A DNA stretch of 56,501 bases from Pseudoruegeria sp. SK021 (GCF_002119405.1 NZ_MTBG01000023.1:1-56501), one strand, 5' to 3'. Shown: positions 8,963-18,057, counted from the first letter of the stretch. The notes: generated from the sequence alone by a model not told the origin. Translations and numbers: made by a program.

Positions 8963-9717
8963 CAGCTTGGGCCTTTGGTCAGGGATGTCAGGGCGCCGCG
9001 AGCCAGCAAAAGGCCAAGGGCTGGGGTCAGGTCGAACAACGGGTCTGCATCGGTCGCAGCGGCAAGGGCCACGCCGAATGTTGCAGCATTTTTTAAAGAT
9101 TGGATGAAGGCGGATTGGGCCGGATCAAGCAGATCCAGCATCGGATCGAACTCTGGCCGCGAAATCAGCACCGTTTGGGCGCCGGGTGTCGGGACCGGCG
9201 CGCCGGGTGTCATATTGCGCTGCCAGATGGCGTGGATGGGATAGGGCGATGTCCGCAGTGTGACCGCAGGCGCAAAGGTGAACCGGGTCGCCATAAGCGC
9301 GTCCTGCGACAGGTCTTGCAGGCAAGCCGGATCAAGCGGCGGCGCATCAGCGGCGTGATAGGCGCGGCGCAAGTCCAGTTCCAGCCGGGCGACATCGGCA
9401 AGATAGGCCAGATGCTGTGCTGGTGGGAATTGGGCCAGAAATTCGGGGAACTCTGCGCCATACAGCGCGAGGACCGGGCTTTGGGGGGGGTGCTGGCGTA
9501 GAAACAGCCCGGCCATGGCCTGAAAAAAGGCGTCCCCCACCAGTTTTCGGACCACTGGAAAGCCGGTCTCAAGCGCCTCTGTCAGGCTGACCACCACGTT
9601 GTTGCGATAGACATCAAAGCGTTTGCCCGCAGGGCGGCCATCTGGACCGGTCAAGCCAGCCGGAACCGCCGCAGCGGGATCAAGCAGGGCGGCGACAAAT
9701 TCGGACTGTCCGGTCAT
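8962..9717 (-). CDS. bufC: BufC/HvfC-like DUF2063 partner of the MNIO enzyme
   Basis: 251 residues from ATG 9717, which overlaps the stop of the MNIO gene by four bases (ATGA). A longer frame upstream exists only because it overlaps bufB. The N-terminal region [18 protein letters not shown] and the stretch [19 protein letters not shown] are diagnostic of the DUF2063 domain, here about residues 5-95. A second, more variable domain follows. In bufferin and HvfA pathways this protein presents the precursor peptide to the MNIO enzyme. Position directly after bufB supports that role. The symbol follows the bufferin naming; the function in this organism is inferred. Confidence 0.88.
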   Translation of the reverse strand: MTGQSEFVAALLDPAAAVPAGLTGPDGRPAGKRFDVYRNNVVVSLTEALETGFPVVRKLVGDAFFQAMAGLFLRQHPPQSPVLALYGAEFPEFLAQFPPAQHLAYLADVARLELDLRRAYHAADAPPLDPACLQDLSQDALMATRFTFAPAVTLRTSPYPIHAIWQRNMTPGAPVPTPGAQTVLISRPEFDPMLDLLDPAQSAFIQSLKNAATFGVALAAATDADPLFDLTPALGLLLARGALTSLTKGPS

Positions 9718-10583
9718 TGGGGCACGGCTGGCGCGCTTGCGCAGAGGACACGGTTGGCTTGCAGGGCCTCGGCGGCCAGAATCGGCCATTCCGGTACGTC
9801 ATTGTCCCATTCGATCAGGGTTGGCCGTCGTCCCGCCCGAGAAATGGTGTGGGCGTAGAGGGCCCATACCGGGTCAACCACCGGTTTGGCATGGCTGTCG
9901 ATCAGCAGCGGCGCACCGGTATCGTCTTGATCCTCGTCATGACCGCCCAAGTGAATTTCACCCACATGCGCCAATGGAAAGGCATCGATATAGCTGACCG
10001 GATCAGTATTTTGGTTTGTGGCGGACACAAAGACGTTGTTCACGTCAAGCAAAAGCCCACAGCCGGTCCGCGCCACGATCTGCGCCAGAAAATCGACCTC
10101 GGTCATTTCGGATTCGGCAAAGGCCAAATAGCTGGAGGGGTTCTCAAGCAACATCTGCCGTCCGAGGGCGTCCTGAAGCTGGGTGATATGGCTGCACACG
10201 CGGGCCAAGGTCGTCTCGGTATAGGGCAGGGGAAGCAGGTCGTTCAAGAAGTGGGGCGTATGTGTCGACCACGCCAGATGCTCGGAAAAGGATGCCGGAT
10301 TAAGCCAGCCCACAAGATGCTTCAACCGCGCCAAATGCGCTGCATCGAGGGGCGCATCGCCCCCGATCGACAAACCAACCCCATGCACTGAAATTGGAAA
10401 TTGCTCGGCCAGACGGCGCAGTTGTGCCTGTGGTCGTCCGCCATCCCCCATGTAATTCTCGGCGTGAATTTCCAGCCAAGCAACAGGACCGGGGGCGGCG
10501 ATCAGATCCGAGAAATGGTCGGCCTTATACCCGACACCAACCAGGTCGGGCAGGGCGGGGCGGCGTGAGCTGGCATCAAACAT
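9714..10583 (-). CDS. bufB: MNIO (DUF692) peptide-modifying enzyme BufB/HvfB-like
   Basis: 289 residues, standard for DUF692. The TIM-barrel family motifs are in order: [17 protein letters not shown] (His40 and neighbouring acidic residues), [12 protein letters not shown] (His67), [29 protein letters not shown] and LIEWDNDVP. These supply the His/Asp/Glu ligands of the multinuclear iron site. Members convert cysteines of a precursor peptide to oxazolone/thioamide or thiooxazole groups that bind copper. The precursor gene lies 73 bases upstream, separated by a hairpin; the DUF2063 partner overlaps downstream. The context makes the assignment firm, while the exact chemistry is inferred from relatives. 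Confidence 0.93.
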   Translation of the reverse strand: MFDASSRRPALPDLVGVGYKADHFSDLIAAPGPVAWLEIHAENYMGDGGRPQAQLRRLAEQFPISVHGVGLSIGGDAPLDAAHLARLKHLVGWLNPASFSEHLAWSTHTPHFLNDLLPLPYTETTLARVCSHITQLQDALGRQMLLENPSSYLAFAESEMTEVDFLAQIVARTGCGLLLDVNNVFVSATNQNTDPVSYIDAFPLAHVGEIHLGGHDEDQDDTGAPLLIDSHAKPVVDPVWALYAHTISRAGRRPTLIEWDNDVPEWPILAAEALQANRVLCASAPAVPQ

Positions 10584-10616
10584 GGCGCATTCCTGATCTG
10601 TTGCCCATCGTGAAGA

Positions 10617-10646
10617 CCGGCCCCGTTGGGGAAACAGCGGGGCCGG
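10617..10646 (-). promoter_or_regulatory. Intercistronic hairpin between bufA and bufB
   Basis: Bases 10617-10625 (CCGGCCCCG) pair perfectly with 10638-10646 around a 12-base loop. It lies 10 bases after the bufA stop and has no following T-run on the minus strand. It is therefore more likely a transcript-stabilising or partially terminating hairpin that lets the precursor be made in excess of its enzyme than a full terminator. Confidence 0.6.
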
Positions 10647-10656
10647 GGACGGCCGC

Positions 10657-10965
10657 TTATGTCGACGGCAGGTCGCGGTCGAGGGCGGTCAGAGACCCGT
10701 GACGGTCATCGCCATTGGCCATGGCAGGGAGTTCCATTTCCGTGCAGCTGCCTTTGGTGACGAGGGTCCATGCGTTGCCCTGATAGTCCACTTTCGAGGT
10801 GCCGGCGCAGGTGGTTCCGGGGCCTGCCGCACAATCGTTTTTACCGGCCAGCGACACGCCGAAGCATTTCTCTTGCTCCTGAGCGGCGGCTGGGGTTCCG
10901 GCAAAGCCGGAGACGGCGGCGGCGACGGCCCCAAGGATTGCGAAGGTTTTGATATTGGTCGACAT
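10657..10965 (-). CDS. bufA: Bufferin-type RiPP precursor (BufA1/HvfA, DUF2282)
   Basis: 102 residues from ATG 10965, with AGGAA seven to nine bases upstream; an ATG six bases earlier is too close to that site. A Sec signal peptide (about 1-28: [22 protein letters not shown]) is followed by a small mature region with four Cys in the DUF2282 arrangement: [21 protein letters not shown], and GSCTEMELP. The motif YQGNAW between Cys3 and Cys4 is also typical. Modified Cys residues of such peptides bind copper in the periplasm or outside the cell. It heads a four-gene minus-strand operon. Upstream bases 10966-11140 should contain the promoter; no convincing ECF-type or sigma-70 site was found there. 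Confidence 0.92.
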   Translation of the reverse strand: MSTNIKTFAILGAVAAAVSGFAGTPAAAQEQEKCFGVSLAGKNDCAAGPGTTCAGTSKVDYQGNAWTLVTKGSCTEMELPAMANGDDRHGSLTALDRDLPST

Positions 10966-11140
10966 GATCATTTCCTTATGGAAGTTGAAGGTCGTGAGTG
11001 CCGCATCATGGTGGCGACATCGTTATCCTAAACCTTCCCCAAGGTCACATGATACACACGGGGGCGTGAATAACCCCACTGTCATGGAATGTTACGTCAA
11101 TGCTGCATCTGCATAAAATTTTTCGTTAGGAAACAATGCG

Positions 11141-11172
11141 ATAAAAAAAGGCCCGCAGCAATGGCGGGCCTT
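11141..11172 (-). terminator. Rho-independent terminator of thrS
   Basis: On the minus strand a seven-base stem (GGCCCGC, 11164-11170 with 11150-11156), extended by two A-T pairs, is followed by seven T in the run 11143-11149. It lies 25 bases past the thrS stop. Confidence 0.92.
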
Positions 11173-11196
11173 GATGTTGCGATAGTTAGCCGATTG

Positions 11197-13143
11197 TTAC
11201 AGCAAATCAGGCGCGCGGGCCTCTTTGGCAAGGTCCGCGACAATGGCTTCAAGGGTCTGCGTTGCAGTTTGTTTCATACCCAATCGCCGGACAGTGACGC
11301 TGCGCTCTTCCACTTCGCGACCGCCACAGGCAAGGATGACCGGCACTTTGCCAACGGAATGCTCACGCACCTTGTAGTTGATCTTTTCGTTGCGGGTGTC
11401 GGCCTCTGCGCGGATGCCTGCGGCCTTCAGCAGGGCCACAACTTCATGGACGTAGTCGTCCGCATCCGAAACAATCGCGGCCACCACAACCTGACGCGGC
11501 GCCAGCCAGAACGGCAGCTTGCCCGCGTGGCTTTCAATCAGAATGCCGATGAACCGCTCGAACGAGCCCAGCACAGCGCGGTGCAGCATGACCGGACGGG
11601 CCTTGGCGCCATCTGCGCCGATAAAGGTCGCATCAAGCCGTTCGGGAAGGTTCGGATCGACCTGCAGGGTGCCGCATTGCCAGTCCCGGCCGATGGCGTC
11701 GGTCAGAACGAATTCCAGCTTGGGACCATAGAAGGCGCCTTCGCCTTCGCTGATCTCATAGGCGTATCCGGCCGCTTTGCAGGCGTTGCCAAGGGCGTGT
11801 TCGGTCTGATCCCAGCTTTCGTCGGTACCGATGCGCTTTTCCGGGCGAGTCGACAGCTTGATCCGCCAATCGGTAAAGCCCAGATCGGCATAGATTCCGG
11901 CCAGAAATTCGATGAACTTCTTGGTTTCGGCTTCGATTTGCGCGTCGGTGCAGAAAATATGCGCATCGTCTTGGGTAAAGCCGCGCACCCGCATGATCCC
12001 GTGAAGCGCGCCCGAAGGTTCGTAGCGGTTGCACGATCCGAACTCGGCCATGCGCAACGGCAGGTCGCGATAGGATTTCAGCCCTTGGTTGAAGACCTGC
12101 ACATGGCAGGGGCAGTTCATCGGCTTCAGCGCGTTGACGGATTTTTCGCGGGCATGTTCTTCATCCACTTCGACGATGAACATATGCTCTTGATAATTGT
12201 CCCAATGGCCTGATTTTTCCCACAAAACCCGGCTGACGACCTGCGGGGTGTTCACCTCGACATAGCCATCGGCGCGCTGTTTGCGGCGCATGTAATCTTG
12301 CAATTCGGTGTAGATGGTCCAGCCGTTCGGATGCCAGAAGATCTGGCCGGGGGCCTCTTCTTGCATGTGGAACAGGTCCATTTCGCGGCCCAACTTGCGG
12401 TGGTCGCGTAAGGCGGCCTCTTCCAGCATTGTCAGATGGGCTTTCAACTGGTCCCGGTTTTGGAAGGCGACACCGTAAATCCGTTGCAACATCGGGCGGT
12501 TGCTGTCGCCGCGCCAATACGCGCCGGCCACAGACATCAGTTTGAACGCGTCGGCGGGGACTTGGCCGGTATGCTGCAAATGCGGACCACGGCAGAGGTC
12601 CTGCCAGTCGCCATGCCAATACATCCGCAGCGGTTCAGACCCGGGGATCGCCGCAATCAGTTCGACCTTATAGGGCTCATTATTGGCCTCATAATGCGCG
12701 ATGGCGCGGTCGCGTTCCCAGATTTCGGTGCGCACCGGATCCCTGAGATTGATGATCTCTTTCATCTTTTTCTCAATGGCGCCAAGGTCTTCTGGGGTGA
12801 ACGGTTCGGCGCGGTCGAAGTCGTAATACCAGCCATTGGCGATCACCGGGCCGATGGTGACTTTGACGTTGGGCCACAGGTCTTGCACGGCGCGGGCCAT
12901 GATATGGGCCAGATCATGGCGGACCAGTTCCAGCGCCGGACCGGCATCTTGCAACGTGTTGATGGCGATGCTGGCATCGGCGTCAATCGGCCATTGCAAA
13001 TCCCAGTGCGCCCCATTGACGGTCGCGGAAATTGCCTTTTTAGACAGGGATTTAGAGATGCCTTCGGCCACTTCGGCCGGCGTGATGCCTGCGGGATACG
13101 CGCGCGCATTGCCATCGGGGAAAGTGAGAGTGACGTCTGCCAT
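11197..13143 (-). CDS. thrS: Threonyl-tRNA synthetase
   Basis: 648 residues, full length. Domains in order: N-terminal TGS (about 1-62, [14 protein letters not shown]), editing/SAD domain with [11 protein letters not shown] (about 78-90) and the YYDFDR segment, class II catalytic core with [10 protein letters not shown] (zinc Cys) and [15 protein letters not shown] (motif 2), then the anticodon-binding domain after [11 protein letters not shown]. It charges tRNA-Thr in the cytoplasm. SD GAGGAGG lies just upstream of the ATG. It is a single-gene unit closed by a strong terminator; its upstream region carries unusual phased repeats. Confidence 0.98.
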   Translation of the reverse strand: MADVTLTFPDGNARAYPAGITPAEVAEGISKSLSKKAISATVNGAHWDLQWPIDADASIAINTLQDAGPALELVRHDLAHIMARAVQDLWPNVKVTIGPVIANGWYYDFDRAEPFTPEDLGAIEKKMKEIINLRDPVRTEIWERDRAIAHYEANNEPYKVELIAAIPGSEPLRMYWHGDWQDLCRGPHLQHTGQVPADAFKLMSVAGAYWRGDSNRPMLQRIYGVAFQNRDQLKAHLTMLEEAALRDHRKLGREMDLFHMQEEAPGQIFWHPNGWTIYTELQDYMRRKQRADGYVEVNTPQVVSRVLWEKSGHWDNYQEHMFIVEVDEEHAREKSVNALKPMNCPCHVQVFNQGLKSYRDLPLRMAEFGSCNRYEPSGALHGIMRVRGFTQDDAHIFCTDAQIEAETKKFIEFLAGIYADLGFTDWRIKLSTRPEKRIGTDESWDQTEHALGNACKAAGYAYEISEGEGAFYGPKLEFVLTDAIGRDWQCGTLQVDPNLPERLDATFIGADGAKARPVMLHRAVLGSFERFIGILIESHAGKLPFWLAPRQVVVAAIVSDADDYVHEVVALLKAAGIRAEADTRNEKINYKVREHSVGKVPVILACGGREVEERSVTVRRLGMKQTATQTLEAIVADLAKEARAPDLL

Positions 13144-13276
13144 TGTGATGGCCTCCTCGTCAGTTTGGCGCCTACGAAACGCCCGGTTGCGGGTATGGTT
13201 CGGCGGCCTTTTTCGACGGGAGAGGGCGGGCTGTCAAGCCACCCGCTGTGCTGTGGCCTGCGGCGGATTTCCGGTG

Positions 13277-13326
13277 TCGGACAATCGTCGGACTTTTATC
13301 GGACTTTCGTCGGACCGGTATCGGTC
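13277..13326. repeat. Five TCGGAC-type hexamers on an exact 11-bp period
   Basis: TCGGAC occurs at 13277, 13288, 13299 and 13310, and TCGGTC at 13321, each starting exactly 11 bases after the last. The intervening pentamers vary (AATCG, TTTTA, TTTCG, CGGTA). The array lies 134-183 bases upstream of the thrS start and outside any recognised gene. An 11-bp spacing puts the hexamers on nearly the same face of the helix, as in arrays bound by multimeric regulators. Function unknown. Confidence 0.8.
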
Positions 13327-13354
13327 CCCGATCATGGGGCAGGGCAGAAACGCC

Positions 13355-13383
13355 AACAGGCAGATCAATCTGATCTGCCTGTT
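13355..13383. terminator. 13-bp perfect inverted repeat, possible terminator of the DUF1127 gene
   Basis: AACAGGCAGATCA (13355-13367) is the exact reverse complement of 13371-13383, with a three-base loop. It lies about 60 bases past the stop of the minus-strand DUF1127 gene and 212 bases upstream of thrS. No strong T-tract follows on the minus strand, so it may be a weak terminator or an operator. A second small hairpin (GACGCGG, 13404-13421 region) lies between it and the DUF1127 stop. Confidence 0.5.
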
Positions 13384-13442
13384 ACAGCGCTGTCGTCTGC
13401 TGCTGTGACGCGGAACCCGCGTCCGTGCTCTTCAGCATCGCT

Positions 13443-13604
13443 TTAGTTGCCATAAACGGCAGTGCGGGCGATTTTTTCGGCGTCGTCACGAACGAGGTTC
13501 AGGTCACGAGCGGTGGCTTCGGACATGTTGCGCAGTTCGGCGGCGGTGCGGTGGAATGCAGCGCGTTTTTGAGCAGCGGTGCGCAGAGAGTTAAAGAAGG
13601 ACAT
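13443..13604 (-). CDS. DUF1127-like small protein
   Basis: 53 residues from ATG 13604, with GGA seven bases upstream; in-frame Met codons at 13610 and 13616 and a longer frame are less well placed. The sequence (MSFFNSLRTAAQKRAAFHR, then a second helix SEATARDLNLVRDDAEKIA) is short, basic then acidic, and helical, as in the DUF1127 mini-proteins abundant in Rhodobacterales. Some relatives influence RNA turnover or phosphate and stress responses, but the assignment of a role here would be a guess. It stands alone between thrS and the DUF2950/DUF3300 pair, all on the minus strand. Confidence 0.75.
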   Translation of the reverse strand: MSFFNSLRTAAQKRAAFHRTAAELRNMSEATARDLNLVRDDAEKIARTAVYGN

Positions 13605-13734
13605 GGTCATTTCCATTTGTTGGACGTTGGCTCTGTTGCCAACACGTCCTAAATGGACCCACGGTGGGGGCGGGACAACGTCCGTTTCGGTCAACCCGCC
13701 ATGCGTTTGCTGCAACGCGGCAAAAGGGGCAGCT

Positions 13735-14697
13735 TTATTGCCCCAATGCTTGCCCCAGTGTTTCCGTCTCGCCCAGTGTCATCACATCCACCGGGGTCCA
13801 TGCGTCGTCCGGATTGTAGAGGGTGATGTCGCGGGCGACCGTCAACGTGTCCTCGCCAAGATCGGCTTGCAGGATGATGCCGTTCTCGGCCACCATGAAG
13901 GTGTGAACGCCGGTGGCGTCATAATCGGCCGGGACCGCGAGGATTGCGTGACCGGCAAGCTGATGCCCGTTGATGATGTAATCCAGCGCGCCGCCCGGGG
14001 CCAAATCGCCTTGCCCATGCAGCACCCGGAAGTAATAGCCCATCAGGGGCTCGGGTTCATAATCGGCGCTGCCATCACTGTAGCCATCAAACGAAGCACG
14101 GGCCAATTGCGCCCCCACCGGACTGTCCGGAACGGCCCAGAACAGACCGTCGCGGGTGCCCGGTTCGGTCGACAGGATGGTGCTGGCAAATTCCAGCACG
14201 CCATCGCCGTTGTGGTCGCTCAGACGATAGTTGGCCTGCACATCCACATAGGCGGTCAGCAGGTCGATCACGTCCAATTCGTTCAGGCCGATGTCCCGGT
14301 CGGTGATTTCGTCCCGGCCCGCAACAACATCGAAATGCCAACTGCCGTCCTGTTTGACCAGCGGGACCGGGAACGGCCACGCATCCGCGCCAAGCAGCAG
14401 GGTCACGCTGTCGTCATCTTCGGGCTGAAAGCGATAGCCTTCGGCATACATGATTTGCAGAACTGCGCGGTTCTCGGCATCCTCAACGGGGTTGCCGGTG
14501 GTCAGCAGATCGCGGGCTTCGGGGCCGAACACGGTCAGCAGGGCCTCAACGTCATGGGTGTCCAAGGCGGTAACGAAGGCGTCTAGCGCATCTTGCGGCC
14601 CGGCATAGGTGGCCGGATCCGCCATTGCCGCGCTGGCCGAGATTGCAAGCGCGAGGCAAGACACCGATGCGCGCGGAAGGGTGCGAAGCTTGGTCAT
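13735..14697 (-). CDS. DUF2950 secreted protein, partner of DUF3300
   Basis: 320 residues from ATG 14697 (AAGGTG nine bases upstream). A clear signal peptide (LPRASVSCLALAISASAAMA) ends near residue 26, so it acts in the periplasm or outside. The body (QDALDAFVTALDTHDVEALL, DGVLEFA, PLMGYYFRVLHGQG, HTFMVAENGIILQADLG) matches DUF2950. This family is found next to DUF3300 genes, as here: the start lies eight bases past the upstream DUF3300 stop. No catalytic motif is recognisable. Function unknown. Confidence 0.85.
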   Translation of the reverse strand: MTKLRTLPRASVSCLALAISASAAMADPATYAGPQDALDAFVTALDTHDVEALLTVFGPEARDLLTTGNPVEDAENRAVLQIMYAEGYRFQPEDDDSVTLLLGADAWPFPVPLVKQDGSWHFDVVAGRDEITDRDIGLNELDVIDLLTAYVDVQANYRLSDHNGDGVLEFASTILSTEPGTRDGLFWAVPDSPVGAQLARASFDGYSDGSADYEPEPLMGYYFRVLHGQGDLAPGGALDYIINGHQLAGHAILAVPADYDATGVHTFMVAENGIILQADLGEDTLTVARDITLYNPDDAWTPVDVMTLGETETLGQALGQ

Positions 14698-14705
14698 GAT
14701 TGGGA

Positions 14706-16145
14706 TCACCTTTTCAGCCTGCCGCCGCCACCGCCACCACGATTGCCGCCGCCTTTGTTGATCTTGCCGCGCTTTGAGGCTGCTTTGGCCTTAGCGCCGG
14801 AGGAGTTTTTCTTCAGGGCACTTGCCTTGGACCCGTTGCCCTTTTTGATCGATGGGGTCTTGGCCGCGGCGGGTTTTTTCAACTGGGCCGCCTTGGCGGC
14901 TGGGGCTGAATTGGCCGCTTTGGCGCGAGCGGGCTTGTCGGCGGTTTTGGCCAGAGCCTGCGCCCGGCCACCATCGCCACCGGGGCGGGTGATTTTGGCC
15001 CCGTCCAGTTTGCCGCCGCCCGCTGTCGGGCGGGAAATGTCGGCGGCGCCAGTATTGGTGCTGAGCCGGTCGCGCAACGCATCGCTTTGGGATTCGGGCT
15101 TTTTGATGGGCAAAGTGGTGGCACCGCCGTCACCGCGCTTGTCGGCGATCTTGTCGCGCGCACCTTGTGCTTTGTCCGGGTCGGGCTTCCAGCCGCCATC
15201 GGGCCCGCGGTCGGGGCGGTCTGGGCGGTCGGGTCGATCCGGGCGCAGCGTGTTGCCGTTGCCCTGGCCAATATTGACGTCGCCATCCACGTCGATGTCG
15301 ATATTCGGGTCGCGGATGATCGGACCGCCACCCCAGCCGCCACAGTTGCGGCAACCCCAGTAATTATTCCAGTCGTCGTCATCGTCGAAGATATTGTCGA
15401 TCACAGCATAGGTGCCAAAGCCGATGGCGCCGGCGATCAGGGCGTCGCTGAGGCCACTGTCGCTGCTTTGGGCATAGACTTCGGACGGGGCGTATTGCGG
15501 CACATAGACCGTGTTGGGATCGGTCGGGGTGATGACGACCTCGTCTTCTTCGACCGCGACGGTCTGGGCGTCGCCGCTGATCAGGGCACCGCTGTCGATC
15601 GCCTGATTGCGCATGACCTGAACCGCGGCCAGCACGTCCTCATCCTGCGCCAGCATGGCGTTGCCCATGGTTTCGGTCCAGTCGATGTGATCGGCCATAT
15701 CCCCGATCACCTGCGGAAAGGCGGTGGCCAGCACGGCGACGGACGGGTCCCAGTCTTGGGCCTCGATATCGGTCTGAAGCGTGTCGGGATCGGCGTCGGC
15801 ATTGTCGGCAAGGAACCGGTCGCTTTTGACCACTTCGAGGGGCTGGGTCGCCGCCACGAGGATCTGGATCAGCAGCGTGTCGGGATAGAGGGCGACCGGA
15901 GCGACAAGGGTTTGCAGTTCGGCATCGGTCAGCAGGGCGTCGTCATCGGCGGCTGCCGCATCGGCTGTGTCGGCATCTGCGGCATCGGGCGCGGCCTCGG
16001 GGGGCGCATCTTGCGGCGCATCCGCAGCCGGTTGCTCGGCTTCGGCCGCCGGTTCGGGTGCGTCCTGCGCATAAACGCTGGCAGCGGGCAGGCCTGCCAG
16101 CAGCAGCACCATGGCTGTGGCGCATGTAAGACACCGGGTGTGCAT
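14706..16145 (-). CDS. DUF3300 secreted protein with basic low-complexity tail
   Basis: 479 residues from ATG 16145, with GGAGG at the right distance; longer upstream reading in this frame overlaps the divergent hydrolase and has no site. A signal peptide (about 1-26) is followed by an Ala/Pro/Asp-rich acidic linker (about 27-70), the DUF3300 core (LVAPVALYPDTLLIQILVAAT, VYVPQYAPSEVYAQ, about 75-225), a Trp/Gly/Asp-rich stretch (WNNYWGCRNCGGWGGG), repeated RPDRPDRPD, and a strongly basic Lys/Ala/Gly tail ending GGGGGGRLKR. The charge flips from acidic to basic along the chain. Exported, function unknown; pairs with the DUF2950 gene downstream. Confidence 0.85.
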   Translation of the reverse strand: MHTRCLTCATAMVLLLAGLPAASVYAQDAPEPAAEAEQPAADAPQDAPPEAAPDAADADTADAAAADDDALLTDAELQTLVAPVALYPDTLLIQILVAATQPLEVVKSDRFLADNADADPDTLQTDIEAQDWDPSVAVLATAFPQVIGDMADHIDWTETMGNAMLAQDEDVLAAVQVMRNQAIDSGALISGDAQTVAVEEDEVVITPTDPNTVYVPQYAPSEVYAQSSDSGLSDALIAGAIGFGTYAVIDNIFDDDDDWNNYWGCRNCGGWGGGPIIRDPNIDIDVDGDVNIGQGNGNTLRPDRPDRPDRPDRGPDGGWKPDPDKAQGARDKIADKRGDGGATTLPIKKPESQSDALRDRLSTNTGAADISRPTAGGGKLDGAKITRPGGDGGRAQALAKTADKPARAKAANSAPAAKAAQLKKPAAAKTPSIKKGNGSKASALKKNSSGAKAKAASKRGKINKGGGNRGGGGGGRLKR

Positions 16146-16315
16146 GGTGATCCTCCGATAAATCTGTCTGCGCCCATACGTTAACCGACCGCGGCGGCTT
16201 GGCAATCCTATTTTTGGGCGGGGGCGGGCGGAGATGAGATCGGCGTGTCGGGAATTAGGGCTTGCGTCTGCGGGGGTGGCTGGCGAGGTTGCGAGAAACG
16301 ACCGAGGAGAAAGCA

Positions 16316-17077
16316 ATGCGCGACCCACAGTATCTGGACACACCGCAGGGACGCAGGCTGGCGTATCATCGCAGTGGCGGACCCGGGCCGGGGGTGGTGT
16401 TTTTGGGCGGGTTCGTTTCGGACATGCAGGGCACCAAGGCGGTACATCTGGAACAATGGGCGCAAGAGCGGGGCCTGTCGTTTTTGCGGTTCGACTATTC
16501 CGGGCATGGCCAATCGTCCGGGGCGTTCGAGGATGGCAGCATTGGCGCATGGACCGAAGATGCGCTGGCGGCGATTGCGGCGCTGACCGAGGGGCCGCAA
16601 ATCTTGGTTGGCTCCAGCATGGGGGGCTGGATCGCGCTGCGCTGTGCCCGGGCTGAACCGCTGCGGATTGCCGGGCTGGTGACCATCGCGGCGGCGCCGG
16701 ATTTCACCGAAGACAGCATGTGGGCGCGCTTTACCCCAGAGCAGCGCGCGCGTCTGGAACAGGACGGGCGGATCGATCTGCCCAGCGACTATGGCGCGCC
16801 CTATTGCATCACCCAAAAGCTGATCGAGGACGGACGCGCCAGCATGGTGCTGCGCGATCCGCTGACCTTGGCTTTTCCGGTGCGGCTGTTGCATGGCACC
16901 GCCGATGCCGAGGTCGACCCAGCCGTGGCGCTGCGGCTGTTGGATCACGCGGTTGGGCATGACATCCGGCTGACCATGGTTAAGGATGCCGATCACCGGT
17001 TTTCCACCCCTGACTGTCTGGCCGTGATTGAGGCGGCGATTGATGAGGTGCTGGCGCGCGGAAAGGTGCAGCTATGA
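16316..17077 (+). CDS. Alpha/beta hydrolase (ABHD10-like)
   Basis: 253 residues from ATG 16316, with GAGGAG seven bases upstream; an earlier in-frame Met at 16262 lacks such a site. The fold markers are in order: oxyanion loop GVVFLGGFVSDMQG, FDYSGHGQSSG, nucleophile elbow GSSMGGW, Asp in LLHGTADAEV and His in KDADHRFS, so the catalytic triad is complete. The sequence type recalls mitochondrial ABHD10 and bacterial carboxylesterases of Rhodobacterales. Substrate unknown. Its stop overlaps the next hydrolase gene by four bases, so the two form an operon. Confidence 0.87.
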   Translation: MRDPQYLDTPQGRRLAYHRSGGPGPGVVFLGGFVSDMQGTKAVHLEQWAQERGLSFLRFDYSGHGQSSGAFEDGSIGAWTEDALAAIAALTEGPQILVGSSMGGWIALRCARAEPLRIAGLVTIAAAPDFTEDSMWARFTPEQRARLEQDGRIDLPSDYGAPYCITQKLIEDGRASMVLRDPLTLAFPVRLLHGTADAEVDPAVALRLLDHAVGHDIRLTMVKDADHRFSTPDCLAVIEAAIDEVLARGKVQL

Positions 17078-18057
17078 TCCTGTCGCTATTGAAATGGTTG
17101 ATTGGCGCGGTGGTCTTGGTTTGGGCTGCGGGGGCGGTGCTGAACTGGGTCGGGCCGACCGAGCCGGTGGACCTGACGACAACGGTGCCAGAGTTGCCGC
17201 CGACCGCCGAGCTGGACCAATGGCTGAGCACGCAGGAAGAGGCGGTGCCGAACCTGCGCGACGGCGCGGAAAAGCGGATCGTCTGGGCCGGGGATGTTGG
17301 CGAGCAAACGCCGCTGTCGCTGGTCTATCTGCATGGGTTCTCGGCCAGTTCTGAAGAGATCCGGCCCGTGCCCGATGAGGTGGCCGAACAACTGGGAGCG
17401 AACCTGTATTTCGCGCGGTTGACGGGCCATGGTGCGGACGGCGCGGCCATGGCGGCAGTCTCGGTCAATGCTTGGGCCAATGATGTGGCCGAGGCGGTGG
17501 CGATCGGGCGTGAGTTGGGCGAGCGGGTCATTCTGATGGGGACCTCGACCGGGGCGACCCTGGCGGTTCTGGCCGCCTCTGACCCAGAGATGGCAGCGGA
17601 TCTAGAGGCCCTGGTGCTGTTGTCACCGAACTTTCGCGCCGCTGGGCTTGGGGGGCGCGTGATCGAATGGCCCTACGCCCGGATCTGGGGGCCGATGGTG
17701 GTGGGGGCCGAGCGGGCGTTTGAGCCGCGCAACGAGGCGCACGGCACCTACTGGACCACGCAGTACCCAACCACATCCCTCGCGACGCTTGGGGCATTGC
17801 AACATTATGTGCGCGGGCTGGATCTGGCCGAGATGACGGTGCCGGCCCTGTTCTTGGTGTCGACATCGGATCAGGTGGTGGATTCGCGCGCCGCACGCCG
17901 GGCGGCTGCGGCTTGGGGGGCGCGCAGTGTGCTGACGCCGGTGGTCATGGCCCCCGAGGATGATCCCGCTGGCCATGTGCTGGCCGGCGATGCCTTAAGT
18001 CCGGGCAAGACCGCCCGGGTGGTGGCCGGAATTGTGGCTTGGATTCGGCAACTGTAA
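17074..18057 (+). CDS. Membrane-anchored alpha/beta hydrolase (lysophospholipase-like)
   Basis: 327 residues, ATGA overlap with the preceding hydrolase. An N-terminal membrane segment (about 4-26, LLKWLIGAVVLVWAAGAVL) is followed by a periplasm-facing or membrane-tethered hydrolase. Visible: LVYLHGFSASSEEI, the nucleophile elbow GTSTGATLAVL, a candidate Asp in STSDQVVDS and His in DDPAGHVLAGD. It resembles serine-aminopeptidase/monoacylglycerol-lipase-type enzymes. Substrate unknown; esterase or lipase activity is inferred from the complete triad. Confidence 0.83.
   Translation: MILSLLKWLIGAVVLVWAAGAVLNWVGPTEPVDLTTTVPELPPTAELDQWLSTQEEAVPNLRDGAEKRIVWAGDVGEQTPLSLVYLHGFSASSEEIRPVPDEVAEQLGANLYFARLTGHGADGAAMAAVSVNAWANDVAEAVAIGRELGERVILMGTSTGATLAVLAASDPEMAADLEALVLLSPNFRAAGLGGRVIEWPYARIWGPMVVGAERAFEPRNEAHGTYWTTQYPTTSLATLGALQHYVRGLDLAEMTVPALFLVSTSDQVVDSRAARRAAAAWGARSVLTPVVMAPEDDPAGHVLAGDALSPGKTARVVAGIVAWIRQL

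Noticed and set aside
10966-11100. GTAAC upstream of bufA as a SigF-type ECF promoter
   Set aside because: No matching -10 element was found at a suitable distance.
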